A DNA stretch of 42,292 bases from a candidate division KSB1 bacterium (GTDB taxonomy: Bacteria > Zhuqueibacterota > Zhuqueibacteria > JANLFK01 > Oleimicrobiaceae). The translations under genes and the position numbers were made by a program. The notes under the pieces are model-generated. The model was not told the DNA's origin and made no database searches. It saw only the letters and a program-made list of their open reading frames with translations. Location: positions 1 to 42,292 of the forward strand of contig JAPDPR010000031.1 in NCBI GenBank assembly GCA_034506335.1, given 5' to 3'. Below, one piece after another: positions 7,560 through 14,676 of this stretch. Within the stretch, counting starts at the first letter, position 1; every line of letters begins with the position of its first letter.

Positions 7560-8525
7560 TTATTCACTCTCCCACGGTTGCAAGTCTTCTTGCTCTTTTG
7601 CTTCCTGTTCCCAGGCGCGCACGGTCTTCCGCGTGCGCAGGCGCACGGCCACAAAGGCCGCACCCGCCAGGGCTAGGATCAGCACCCAGAGGGGCCAGTC
7701 CAGCTCGGCAAGGAACGCCCATCGGTACCTCTTCCGCACGAAATTGAGCCACTCCTGCTGAAACTCCCAGGTATCTCGATCGATAGCACGCTCAAACGCC
7801 ACATCGATATCCTGTCCCTTGGCCGCGGAGGCCAGAATGATGCGCATGGCATCCAGGCCGTAAGTCTGCACCAGGTAGTCGACGGCCAGAAAGCTCTCCT
7901 GGTAGGCCAGCCGCGCCTTCTGCTCCGGGAAGCTGTTCAGCTGCTCGATCTCCTCCAGGGGCACCACCGAATTGGTGAGCAAAGCGCGAGACACATCCGA
8001 GGGCGATGTCCACTGCTGTTCGCGCGAGAATCGGATAGCCAGACCCTCGGTGAGCCACCGCGGCAAAGGCCGAAAGTCGCTGGCGACAGCTACAAGGGCG
8101 TGGGCCACCTCATGCACGACGGTCCGGCTGAGATCCTGGCCGCTTGCACCCCAACGAGGAGAGGGGATATAGATGACCGGCCCCTGTGTCTCCAAGGTGG
8201 TGGCCCCCGCAGCCCACCGGGGCAGGCGACCGTGGGTCAACGACGCAAACTCCTCGGCGGAAGGCGCCATAATCAGGTGTAGCACAGGGAGATACGCCAA
8301 ACCAAGCTCGTCGCTGATCTTGGAACAAGCCTCTTCGGCCTGCTGTAACACCGTAGCCGCGTTCCGCTGGTCCGCCTCCTCGTAGCGAACGACCACCTTT
8401 GCCCCTGAAATGGTCCGCCAGGTGGCTGTCTGTTCCTGACTCCAGCTGCTTAGGGGGAGGCATGCCAGCAGCAGCCACCACCCGGATCGAACACTGGGCC
8501 CCTGGGGTGGGTGCATGGGTCTCAT
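7560..8525 (-). CDS. Membrane-anchored gluzincin-type metallopeptidase (peptidase MA-like)
   Basis: 321 residues. The N-terminus has a signal or anchor (about 15-29). The catalytic domain shows VVHEVAHALV with H138-E139-x2-H142, and the third zinc ligand E160 in RWLTEGLA, the usual gluzincin spacing for MA-like peptidases. A single C-terminal transmembrane helix (about 276-294) is followed by a charged cytoplasmic tail ending QPWESE. The active domain therefore faces the periplasm. It sits between a small Cys-cluster protein and the LpxL-type acyltransferase. Substrate is unknown. An envelope quality-control role would be inference. Confidence 0.82.
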   Translation of the reverse strand: MRPMHPPQGPSVRSGWWLLLACLPLSSWSQEQTATWRTISGAKVVVRYEEADQRNAATVLQQAEEACSKISDELGLAYLPVLHLIMAPSAEEFASLTHGRLPRWAAGATTLETQGPVIYIPSPRWGASGQDLSRTVVHEVAHALVAVASDFRPLPRWLTEGLAIRFSREQQWTSPSDVSRALLTNSVVPLEEIEQLNSFPEQKARLAYQESFLAVDYLVQTYGLDAMRIILASAAKGQDIDVAFERAIDRDTWEFQQEWLNFVRKRYRWAFLAELDWPLWVLILALAGAAFVAVRLRTRKTVRAWEQEAKEQEDLQPWESE

Positions 8526-8534
8526 CCCGGGGTT

Positions 8535-8936
8535 TCATTCTGTCACGGCGGCGTGCAAGTAGTCCCTGATCAAGGCCGCCATGGCGTCGAGTTGCCCTTT
8601 GAGCTTGCGCCGAGCACAGTCGCGGTGGACGCGAATGCAGTGGCTGGCCTTGCACGCAAAGGTCGGCTCTGCGCAGCCCTGCTCCTTCTGGTAGACAGCA
8701 GAAGGGACCATGCGCTGAGTGATATCTCGGTGCGAGAACGCCTTCCCTTTTGCCCTAATGCCAAACTCAACCGTGGTATCCCACAGGAAACGCTGCAGTG
8801 CTATGACCTGCCCGTCGTCCAGCTTGTCCACCAGGGTGCTCAGAGTGCGACCGTTGAAAAGAAGGTGCAGGGCGAGCAGCTTCATGCCTTCGGAAAGTGA
8901 GTTTTGGCCATGCTTCATTTCGGACAAGGGGTGCAC
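8535..8936 (-). CDS. Small protein with a C-terminal Cys/His cluster, unknown function
   Basis: 133 residues from a GTG at 8936 (an ATG six codons later is also possible). I do not recognise the family. The protein is soluble and mostly helical by composition. Its C-terminal half carries four cysteines, C88, C95, C100 and C107, with H99 and H104 among them, which could bind zinc or an iron-sulfur cluster. The gene is 6 nt downstream of the GTPase-like gene and 9 nt upstream of the metallopeptidase gene, so it is surely co-transcribed. Its position next to two REC-DUF4388 proteins and a GTPase-like protein suggests a partner in that module. Confidence 0.6.
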   Translation of the reverse strand: MHPLSEMKHGQNSLSEGMKLLALHLLFNGRTLSTLVDKLDDGQVIALQRFLWDTTVEFGIRAKGKAFSHRDITQRMVPSAVYQKEQGCAEPTFACKASHCIRVHRDCARRKLKGQLDAMAALIRDYLHAAVTE

Positions 8937-8942
8937 CTGTGT

Positions 8943-9437
8943 TCAAATGGAGTAATCGGTTGTCCGTTCTGCAACCACATCTAAGAGCGTAGTGAATAGT
9001 TGGCGAACAGACGCCGGGTCGGGCGATTGAAAGAACAAGAACTTTGCATTGCTCGAAAGCCGAATCCCGCCCGCGTAGAAAGTGGAAGGTACGGGAGGAG
9101 GCGCGTCACCGGTGTCGGCGGCGACCAGCACGGGCGTTTGCCACGAACTACATAGATAGTCCACCAGACGTTGGGCCTGTTCCAGAGAAGCCCGCTCGTG
9201 CCAGCGGTAAGCTACCACCACACCGAGTGCACGCGGCAGAAGGAGTTCCCAACGGTAGCGCTCGGGTGGGGACTCTATTTGCATGCCGTAAACTTGCAGA
9301 GTCAAGTTGTCAGTAATGGGGAGGCGGCCAAAGCTCAGCGTGTCGCCGGCCCGCACCACCTCCGGGCACACGGCGCGAACTAGGCCCTCGGGCTCGTAAT
9401 CCTTGGGCGTCACCACCGCGATTTCGCCATATCTCAT
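8943..9437 (-). CDS. Degenerate MglA/COG2229-type small GTPase-like protein
   Basis: 164 residues, preceded by GGAAGGA. The segment GDTLSFGRLPITDNLTLQVYG, then RYRWELLLPRALGVVVAYRW and EQAQRLVDYL, follows the pattern of MglA-like COG2229 GTPases from switch I through helix 3. The nucleotide-binding motifs are missing. The P-loop position reads VVTPKDYEPEGLV instead of GxxxxGK(S/T), the switch II DxxG region reads GMQIESPPER, and NKxD reads AADTGD. It is therefore probably a non-hydrolysing pseudo-GTPase or scaffold. It lies 38 nt after a REC-DUF4388 gene. COG2229 GTPases are frequently encoded beside such regulators, which supports a common signalling role. Confidence 0.6.
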   Translation of the reverse strand: MRYGEIAVVTPKDYEPEGLVRAVCPEVVRAGDTLSFGRLPITDNLTLQVYGMQIESPPERYRWELLLPRALGVVVAYRWHERASLEQAQRLVDYLCSSWQTPVLVAADTGDAPPPVPSTFYAGGIRLSSNAKFLFFQSPDPASVRQLFTTLLDVVAERTTDYSI

Positions 9438-9475
9438 CTTGTGTTATCCTTCCGCGCACCTTCACAGGCGGCACT

Positions 9476-10621
9476 CTATGTCAAGCGGGCGCGCGTCATC
9501 AGCAGCTCAGCGCGAGTGAGCAGGGGACCGGCGGCACGGGGTTGCTCGGCCGAGGCCAGCCCCATTTGCGTGCGTTCGCCGCTCCTAAACAGCTCTCCGA
9601 CAGCCGCCAGCGGTGATCTGCTGGCCACGCTATGTGGTTGAAGCAGCGAGGAGCCCGCCCAACCTTCCGGTTTGACCTGTTCCACCCGCAGAAACCCTTT
9701 CTCCCACAAGCCGCGAAGGCATTTCGCCAGAGGCAAGGGATCACCGCTCATCTGTTCGAGCACCTCGGCAATGGGCTTCGGGGAGGCAAATTGCCCCAGC
9801 AGATTGCGACTCGCCTCGTCCAGCTCTGCCATTGCCTTGGGCGGGGCGTTGCATACCAACTCGGTTTCAAGGGGCGGGAGAACACTCAGCGCTTCGTCCC
9901 AATCCTCGGCGCGCGCCAGGGCGTTGGCTACTATCTCTCTAGTAGGGGTGGTAATGCGCTGCGGACGGTCTACAGGGGTGAAATCGGCCAAGAAGGTGCC
10001 TTCGCGCCACAGCAACAGCACCCTCATGGCCTCCTCGCCTGCCCGCTGTCCGAGCAGCGCATCAATAATCTCTCCGTCCCGGAGGTAGATAGCGCCGTGC
10101 TGACCGTTGCGGCGCAAGTGCAGGATGCCCGAACGTGAGGCCGCATGAAAAACCTCGATAAGGTCCACAGGGGACATGTCTCCCAATGAACCTGAGAATC
10201 CCTTTTCCATGTCCTCAGCACTCGGCAGGGGAAAGGAGGAGTGCACCTCATTGAGCAAGACTTCCAGGCGAGCCACAACCTCCTGAGGCAGATAGGGCTT
10301 GGGCACAAAATCATCTGGAAGTAGCTCAATGGCACGAATGCGGTCATCCAGGATGCGCTGATCCGCGATGATAATCACGGGTATACCGCTGGTGCGTGGC
10401 TCCTCACGGAGGGCGCGAAGCAACTCCTCACCACTCATCTTGGGCAGTTGCAGGCCAGTGATTATGGCGTCCGGGAGCTCTCGCGCGCAGACCTGCAATG
10501 CGTGTTCACCACTGTCCACCTGGCCCACCCGGCAGCCCCGCTGCAGGAGGAGGGTCTTCAACGGTCGCATTCCCTCCTGATCAGGGTCGACGAGCAAGAT
10601 CTTTTTGCGCTCCAGCACCAC
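9476..10621 (-). CDS. REC-like plus DUF4388 protein, phosphoacceptor Asp replaced by Gly
   Basis: 381 residues from a GTG at 10621 with GAAGGGAGA upstream. Residues 6-125 form a receiver-like domain with acidic residues D12 and D14 (LLVDPDQEG) and the conserved Lys of FVPKPY. The phosphoacceptor position is Gly56 (PDAIITGLQLP) instead of Asp. Residues about 140-220 match DUF4388 (GFSGSLGDMSPVDLIEVFHA, RSGILHLRRNGQHGAIYLRD). The C-terminal third (about 255-330) looks like a winged-helix-like module, then a low-complexity tail. It starts 13 nt after the related 573-residue protein. It probably reads out a state by protein contact rather than by phosphorylation. Confidence 0.82.
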   Translation of the reverse strand: MVLERKKILLVDPDQEGMRPLKTLLLQRGCRVGQVDSGEHALQVCARELPDAIITGLQLPKMSGEELLRALREEPRTSGIPVIIIADQRILDDRIRAIELLPDDFVPKPYLPQEVVARLEVLLNEVHSSFPLPSAEDMEKGFSGSLGDMSPVDLIEVFHAASRSGILHLRRNGQHGAIYLRDGEIIDALLGQRAGEEAMRVLLLWREGTFLADFTPVDRPQRITTPTREIVANALARAEDWDEALSVLPPLETELVCNAPPKAMAELDEASRNLLGQFASPKPIAEVLEQMSGDPLPLAKCLRGLWEKGFLRVEQVKPEGWAGSSLLQPHSVASRSPLAAVGELFRSGERTQMGLASAEQPRAAGPLLTRAELLMTRARLT

Positions 10622-10634
10622 GCCCGGTCTCCCT

Positions 10635-12356
10635 TCAGTCCTTGGTCACCGGTTCACCGGCCAGCACCGTCTGCGGATGCGGGAGACTGCCCTCGCCGGA
10701 CAGCAATTGCTCCACCAGATGCTCTACCGACTCCCTGTCGCCCGGATCGCAGAGCGCAACGAGGTCGGAGGGAGGCAGGCCGAGGCGTTTCCGGAGCACC
10801 TCTGGGGCAATAGAGCCTTCTCCTACGTTCGTAGCAGCCACGATTGAGGGGAGCGCGGGAAGAGCCTGCCGCAGGGAGGAAATCAGGTACGCGTAGTAGT
10901 CATAAGCCTCCGCACGGGAGCCATCGATCACGATCACGCACCCGGAAAGCTCGAACGCCACAATCTTTGACAGGGCGCCAAAACGAGGGTCGGGCTCAAG
11001 GCCAAACACCTCCAGGCGTAGGCCATTGCTAAGGACAGCAGACCCGCGGTCGAGGGAGACATCACCAAAGTTCCGCAGGGTACGCACCCTGAAGTTTCCC
11101 CCGGTCAGGGTACTGATAATTTTTCTCCGGCCGGCACGCGCACTCCCGATGAAGATAATCCCGCGTCTCGGCCTGGGAGGTCCAGTCCTATCAAGCGGAG
11201 GCACTGCAGGCACCGCCACCGTGGGCGCGCTTTCGCTTGCCGATTCCCGGGCAGGAGCCACGACGCTTTTAGGGTGCGCTTCCGTGGCAGCGGTTGTCTG
11301 CTCCTCGATATCTGCCTTGAGGATACTGACCAAGTGGGGCTCGCGGAGAGCCTCAGGGCCAAAAGCTTCGCCTTCTTCCTCTTCTTCCCGCTCAGGTTGG
11401 TCTACGCGGCGCAAGAAACCCTGTCGGTACAGCTTGACCACCCGGTGCAATGCGGTGGCCAGGTCGTACCCTGATTCGTCCAGTATGGTTTCCAAAGTAC
11501 GTTGGCCATCGAAAAGGGCGATGAACTTGTGTAGCTCCGGGCTCGGTTCCCGCCGGGACAGGATCTGGCGAAAGTTCTCCGTGGGGACCATAACCGCCTC
11601 CAAGCCGGGGAGCTGCCTTTCAAGAGCTTGGATCTCCTCGAGCCTGCGTGCCCCTTCTAGCAGGAGGCCGAGGGGGCTCAACGGCATGCCGTCAGGGGTC
11701 TCAATCTCCTCATAAGCGACGGTAAACCTGCCACGCCGCCAGGCGAGCATTTCAAAGAAGGCGCTCTCCCGCTTGTTGCTGGTGGTGGCTGCATGTACGA
11801 CTGCTCCGCTGCGAACGATAACCTGGCCGCTCCGGCCCGAGGGCGTGGTGAGGCGAATGACTGCACTTTTCGCTTCCTGGGCCATCTGCAGGAGCAAGTC
11901 CAGCAATGGCACCTCTTCAAGATGGCCGCTTGGCCCCTTCTGTGCAGGCGTGCTCTGTTGGCGGCGTCGCAAGCGGGCCAGAACCATTTCCAGCCGGGCC
12001 ACTACTTCCTTGACGTGCATCGGCTTGGCCAAAAAGTCCTTGGCCCCCAAGCTGAGTGCACGCACCCTGGTCTCCGGTTCCCCGGACTTGCTCAAGAAAA
12101 CCACAGGAGTCCGGGCTGTGCGGGGGTCGCTCTCAATACGGTCGAGCAGCTCGGCCCCGTCTCCATCCGGCAGGACAAACTCCGAGAGCACCAGGTCTGG
12201 CTTGACCTCTGCGACCTTTGTCAGGGCCTCGCCGGCACTCCCACAGGTGAAGACCTGGTAGCCCAAACCGGTAAGGTGCTCACGGAGAATGCGCACGTTC
12301 TCCGCGTGCGGGTCCACAAGCAGCAGGGTTCTCGTTTCCTCTTCGACGCCGGTCAT
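10635..12356 (-). CDS. REC-like / DUF4388 / degenerate GTPase-like fusion protein
   Basis: 573 residues from the ATG at 12356. An in-frame ATG further upstream is rejected because the promoter lies inside that extension. Residues about 8-125 are receiver-like (LLLVDPHAENVRILREHL, FLAKPMH with K111), but the phosphoacceptor is Glu59 (PDLVLSEFVLP), an Asp-to-Glu change that can mimic phosphorylation. Residues about 142-220 are DUF4388. Residues about 225-330 are helical, then an Ala/Pro/Glu-rich linker. Residues about 411-534 resemble a COG2229 GTPase with a broken P-loop (GSARAGRRK) and no NKxD. It is the first gene of the 12-gene operon. Confidence 0.82.
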   Translation of the reverse strand: MTGVEEETRTLLLVDPHAENVRILREHLTGLGYQVFTCGSAGEALTKVAEVKPDLVLSEFVLPDGDGAELLDRIESDPRTARTPVVFLSKSGEPETRVRALSLGAKDFLAKPMHVKEVVARLEMVLARLRRRQQSTPAQKGPSGHLEEVPLLDLLLQMAQEAKSAVIRLTTPSGRSGQVIVRSGAVVHAATTSNKRESAFFEMLAWRRGRFTVAYEEIETPDGMPLSPLGLLLEGARRLEEIQALERQLPGLEAVMVPTENFRQILSRREPSPELHKFIALFDGQRTLETILDESGYDLATALHRVVKLYRQGFLRRVDQPEREEEEEGEAFGPEALREPHLVSILKADIEEQTTAATEAHPKSVVAPARESASESAPTVAVPAVPPLDRTGPPRPRRGIIFIGSARAGRRKIISTLTGGNFRVRTLRNFGDVSLDRGSAVLSNGLRLEVFGLEPDPRFGALSKIVAFELSGCVIVIDGSRAEAYDYYAYLISSLRQALPALPSIVAATNVGEGSIAPEVLRKRLGLPPSDLVALCDPGDRESVEHLVEQLLSGEGSLPHPQTVLAGEPVTKD

Positions 12357-12395
12357 TGGGGGAACCGTTGGTGTGCCTATTCGTTTTGGCGCTCT

Positions 12396-12424
12396 AATAT
12401 AAGAAAGATTCCCCCGCTTGTCAA
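12396..12424 (-). promoter_or_regulatory. Near-consensus sigma70 promoter of the 12-gene envelope operon
   Basis: Minus strand TTGACA (12419-12424), a 17-nt spacer and TATATT (12396-12401). Transcription would start near 12389, giving a leader of about 33 nt before the ATG at 12356. No other comparable promoter is apparent before the end of the operon at 1503, where genes overlap or are spaced by less than 40 nt. Confidence 0.75.
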
Positions 12425-12485
12425 GCTCTTTCAAGAAGGGGACTCCAATGGGGGGAGTTGACAGATTGGTGGTATCAGGTCTGGC

Positions 12486-13142
12486 TTATAGCGCCGAAGA
12501 GATCATGTCGATGCGGGCGCGCCTGCCAAAGTTGGTCTGGGCCAAAGGGGTGAGGGTCAACTGCTGACCGTTCATTTCTGGGATGTTCACCCCCTCGATG
12601 ACCGCCATCCCATACCGACTGAGCGGCGCGCTTTTGCCCAGGGCAGGAAAGGAAAGGGTGGCCGACTGCCTGCCGTTGCCTGGCACCCAGAGAAAAAGCA
12701 GGAGGTGGGTGGCGTGGCTAGGCTGCAAGGCGTACAGACCCGCCTCACCTCCGGCCAGCACCTGCGCGGCAAAGTCTTTCACTGCTTCCTCCAGTGCCTC
12801 GCCGGGGATGCGGCCCACTTGCTGGCACACAAAAGCTCGAACGGCATCCTTCCCTTCAGGCAGTGGCCGCAAAGCGAAATGCGCCACTTCCTTCACCTCG
12901 AGGGTGCGGTGAAACACATAATCCAGTACACAGGCAGACACCGGTGCCGAAAGGCTGGTAAGCAAGAGGTCGTAGAACCGGGCTAATTCCCGCTCCATGG
13001 ACCGACAGCGGGGGCACGTGCGGATGTGTCGCGCGACTCCATCAGAGCGGGGGAAAGATGGTGAGTCGGTCAAAACGAAGAGTTCAATTTCTGCTTCCGT
13101 GGGACACCGGCCACTGGCCGGCTTTCGCTGAGCTTGCCTCAT
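12486..13142 (-). CDS. Zinc-finger anti-sigma-like (ZAS-type) protein
   Basis: 218 residues. The N-terminus has the pattern of zinc-binding anti-sigma domains: C13-P, then H39-x3-C43-x2-C46 (HIRTCPRC), followed by an amphipathic helix (ERELARFYDLLLTSL). Residues about 75-218 are an unrecognised beta-rich domain (LLLFLWVPGN, RYGMAVIEGVNI). No membrane helix is visible, so it is probably cytosolic. It follows the sigma-like gene on the same strand, with 114 nt between them carrying a strong hairpin. By position and zinc motif it could bind and restrain that sigma-like protein. The start has no obvious ribosome-binding site. Confidence 0.65.
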   Translation of the reverse strand: MRQAQRKPASGRCPTEAEIELFVLTDSPSFPRSDGVARHIRTCPRCRSMERELARFYDLLLTSLSAPVSACVLDYVFHRTLEVKEVAHFALRPLPEGKDAVRAFVCQQVGRIPGEALEEAVKDFAAQVLAGGEAGLYALQPSHATHLLLFLWVPGNGRQSATLSFPALGKSAPLSRYGMAVIEGVNIPEMNGQQLTLTPLAQTNFGRRARIDMISSAL

Positions 13143-13170
13143 AGCGATCGTTTGTGCTTGTCCACGTCAG

Positions 13171-13189
13171 GAGCCCCGCTGCGGGGCTC
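13171..13189. repeat. Strong GC hairpin between sigma-like and anti-sigma-like genes
   Basis: GAGCCCCGC-T-GCGGGGCTC is a perfect inverted repeat; in practice a 7-bp stem with a 5-nt loop. It lies 28 nt upstream of the zinc-protein start and about 70 nt after the sigma-like stop. No T-run follows on the minus strand, so it is more likely an attenuation or mRNA-processing element than a terminator. Confidence 0.6.
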
Positions 13190-13256
13190 AGCTGTCACCG
13201 GCACCAACCCATCGTGCTGTGATTGTATACATGCAAGCCTCCGATTTTACGTAAAC

Positions 13257-14354
13257 TCACAACAACGCGCGAAGCTGTTGGCGAAACTCTTTTTTCGCCA
13301 CTTTTGCCAGGTATTCGAAGACCGTGCGCTCCTGCTGCCGATACTGCTTCTGGGTCAGCGTGGGCATGCGGTCCTTGAGCAGGCGAAAATAGGAGTCAGG
13401 GCGACGTTCTTCGACCATGTCATCCAGCACGTCCACCAGTGCGTCGCAATAGATGGCGGCCTTCTCTTCGCCCAACTTCCCACCTTCCAGGTAGGTGGCG
13501 TGGAGTTTCTGGCGAATATGGCGGATCGCCCGCTCTTTTGCCAGCCGAATCTCTTCCAGTTGCACATGCTCAAGCGGCGTGGAGGTATGTCGTTCTCCAC
13601 CCACATTGTCGCGGAACATTTCGTTGCGCACCGTCCGAATGATCCTGGCCACCACGTCGACGGAGAGGTAGTTCTGGTAGCCGGGGTCGGCGTCGACCAG
13701 GGCCAAGAGCTTCCGAATGGAGGCGGACACTGAATCTCGGGGATGATTGACGCCGTTGAACTGCAAACAGAGCATCTCCTCCGGGCACGGGGGGCACGTC
13801 CGGCGGAGAGGAGGGCAATGCGGGTAGAGGGCATCGCGTGCCTGACCAGAGTGCCCGTTGGGGGCAAAGCAGATGAACTCTCGCCCCATCTCGCGGAAAC
13901 TTGTCAGGTCCTTGGCATTGCGCACCGCCACCTTGATGTTGCGCACCACCTTAGCCCCTTCGGGGTCGCGTTCCCGAAAGATGCGCGACAGTTCCTGCTT
14001 GGTCTTCTTGACCACGAGCCGGCGGACCTGGAGCATCATCTCCGCGTCGTTGTCGCCAATTTCCTCAAGCTTCTGGCCGAAGTACTTGCGCAGCTGCACA
14101 AAAGCGCCCTGTTCATCGCGCATAAATAGCTCGGCCACACAGTCCATGGCCAGGTCCTCCAGCTCTTCCCGGTCCTGGCGCACCAGGGCGATGCGCTTGC
14201 CGGAAAGCTCCTGGTAGCGGAGGTAGCTCAGGGCTGCCTTTTGGAGCAGGTTCACGAACTGAACCAGTTCAGCGGACGAGTAGGTGCCGGCGCAAATCTT
14301 GCGGATGAGGCCGGTCAAACTGGAGCCTTGCGAAGGATGCTGTTGTGCGTGCAC
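13257..14354 (-). CDS. Divergent sigma-factor-like protein
   Basis: About 365 residues from the GTG at 14354 (GAGAG 5 nt upstream). A GTG at 14378 is an alternative, and the frame stays open further upstream, but that part would lie inside the regulatory region. Residues about 40-130 recall sigma region 2: a helix with DREELEDLAMDCVAELFMRD, then KKTKQELSRIFRERDP. The middle has a Cys-rich patch (PHCPPLRRTCPPCPEEMLC). The C-terminal part (about 220-365) is helical, with LSVDVVARIIRTVRNEMFRD and a terminal Lys/Arg-rich helix, but I cannot align region 4 convincingly. The anti-sigma-like gene downstream supports a sigma-type role. Function is an inference. Confidence 0.5.
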   Translation of the reverse strand: MHAQQHPSQGSSLTGLIRKICAGTYSSAELVQFVNLLQKAALSYLRYQELSGKRIALVRQDREELEDLAMDCVAELFMRDEQGAFVQLRKYFGQKLEEIGDNDAEMMLQVRRLVVKKTKQELSRIFRERDPEGAKVVRNIKVAVRNAKDLTSFREMGREFICFAPNGHSGQARDALYPHCPPLRRTCPPCPEEMLCLQFNGVNHPRDSVSASIRKLLALVDADPGYQNYLSVDVVARIIRTVRNEMFRDNVGGERHTSTPLEHVQLEEIRLAKERAIRHIRQKLHATYLEGGKLGEEKAAIYCDALVDVLDDMVEERRPDSYFRLLKDRMPTLTQKQYRQQERTVFEYLAKVAKKEFRQQLRALL

Positions 14355-14460
14355 GGTTGCTCTCTCGAAGGAATCCACTATGCTGCGTGGGACCGGTTGT
14401 TGTCTCACTCCTTGCGACGATGGTACGTAGCCAGCATGAGCCGGTGGCTTCGTTAGGGTT

Positions 14461-14476
14461 CGCAAAATGCATACCA
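14461..14476 (-). promoter_or_regulatory. sigma54-type -24/-12 element before the sigma-like gene
   Basis: The minus strand reads TGGTATGCATTTTGCG. Against TGGCACG-N4-TTGCW, 9 of 12 defined positions match, and the essential GG and GC are present with exact spacing. Transcription would start near 14450, about 96 nt before the GTG at 14354. The gene immediately upstream encodes a sigma54 activator. Confidence 0.45.
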
Positions 14477-14542
14477 GCAAAGCTGTCCAGGACTGGGAAA
14501 CGTGCCTTGAGAAATAGTCACTTAGGCAAACAGCTGTGTTTG

Positions 14543-14565
14543 GCTGCAATGGAAAAAGTTGCAGC
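14543..14565. promoter_or_regulatory. Palindrome, candidate enhancer (UAS) for the sigma54 activator
   Basis: GCTGCAA-N9-TTGCAGC is a perfect 7-bp dyad with a spacer of about one helical turn between half-sites. It is centred about 104 nt upstream of the start predicted from the sigma54-type element, a usual distance for activator sites. Full copies were not noticed elsewhere in the window; isolated half-sites occur. Confidence 0.4.
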
Positions 14566-14676
14566 GCTGTAATAAGGCGAAACACCTGTGCCGGTATGAT
14601 ACAGAGAGAGGTGAGACAGTGGGCCGCCACGCCACTGGTTGCGCAGGTGCAGCAGCGCGTGCGGGGATTGGGGGCA

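Noticed and set aside
12357..12434. N-terminal extension of the 573-residue regulator to an upstream ATG
   Set aside because: The extension contains a TTGACA-17-TATATT promoter and encodes nothing that belongs to a receiver domain.
13190..13256. Promoter with extended -10 (TGTATACAAT) for the zinc protein
   Set aside because: No acceptable -35 hexamer could be placed at 16-18 nt, so it was not listed.
14379..14630. N-terminal extension of the sigma-like protein to an ATG at 14630
   Set aside because: It would cover the palindrome and the sigma54-type element. The encoded residues look unlike protein: Cys and Leu patches without a signal peptide pattern.
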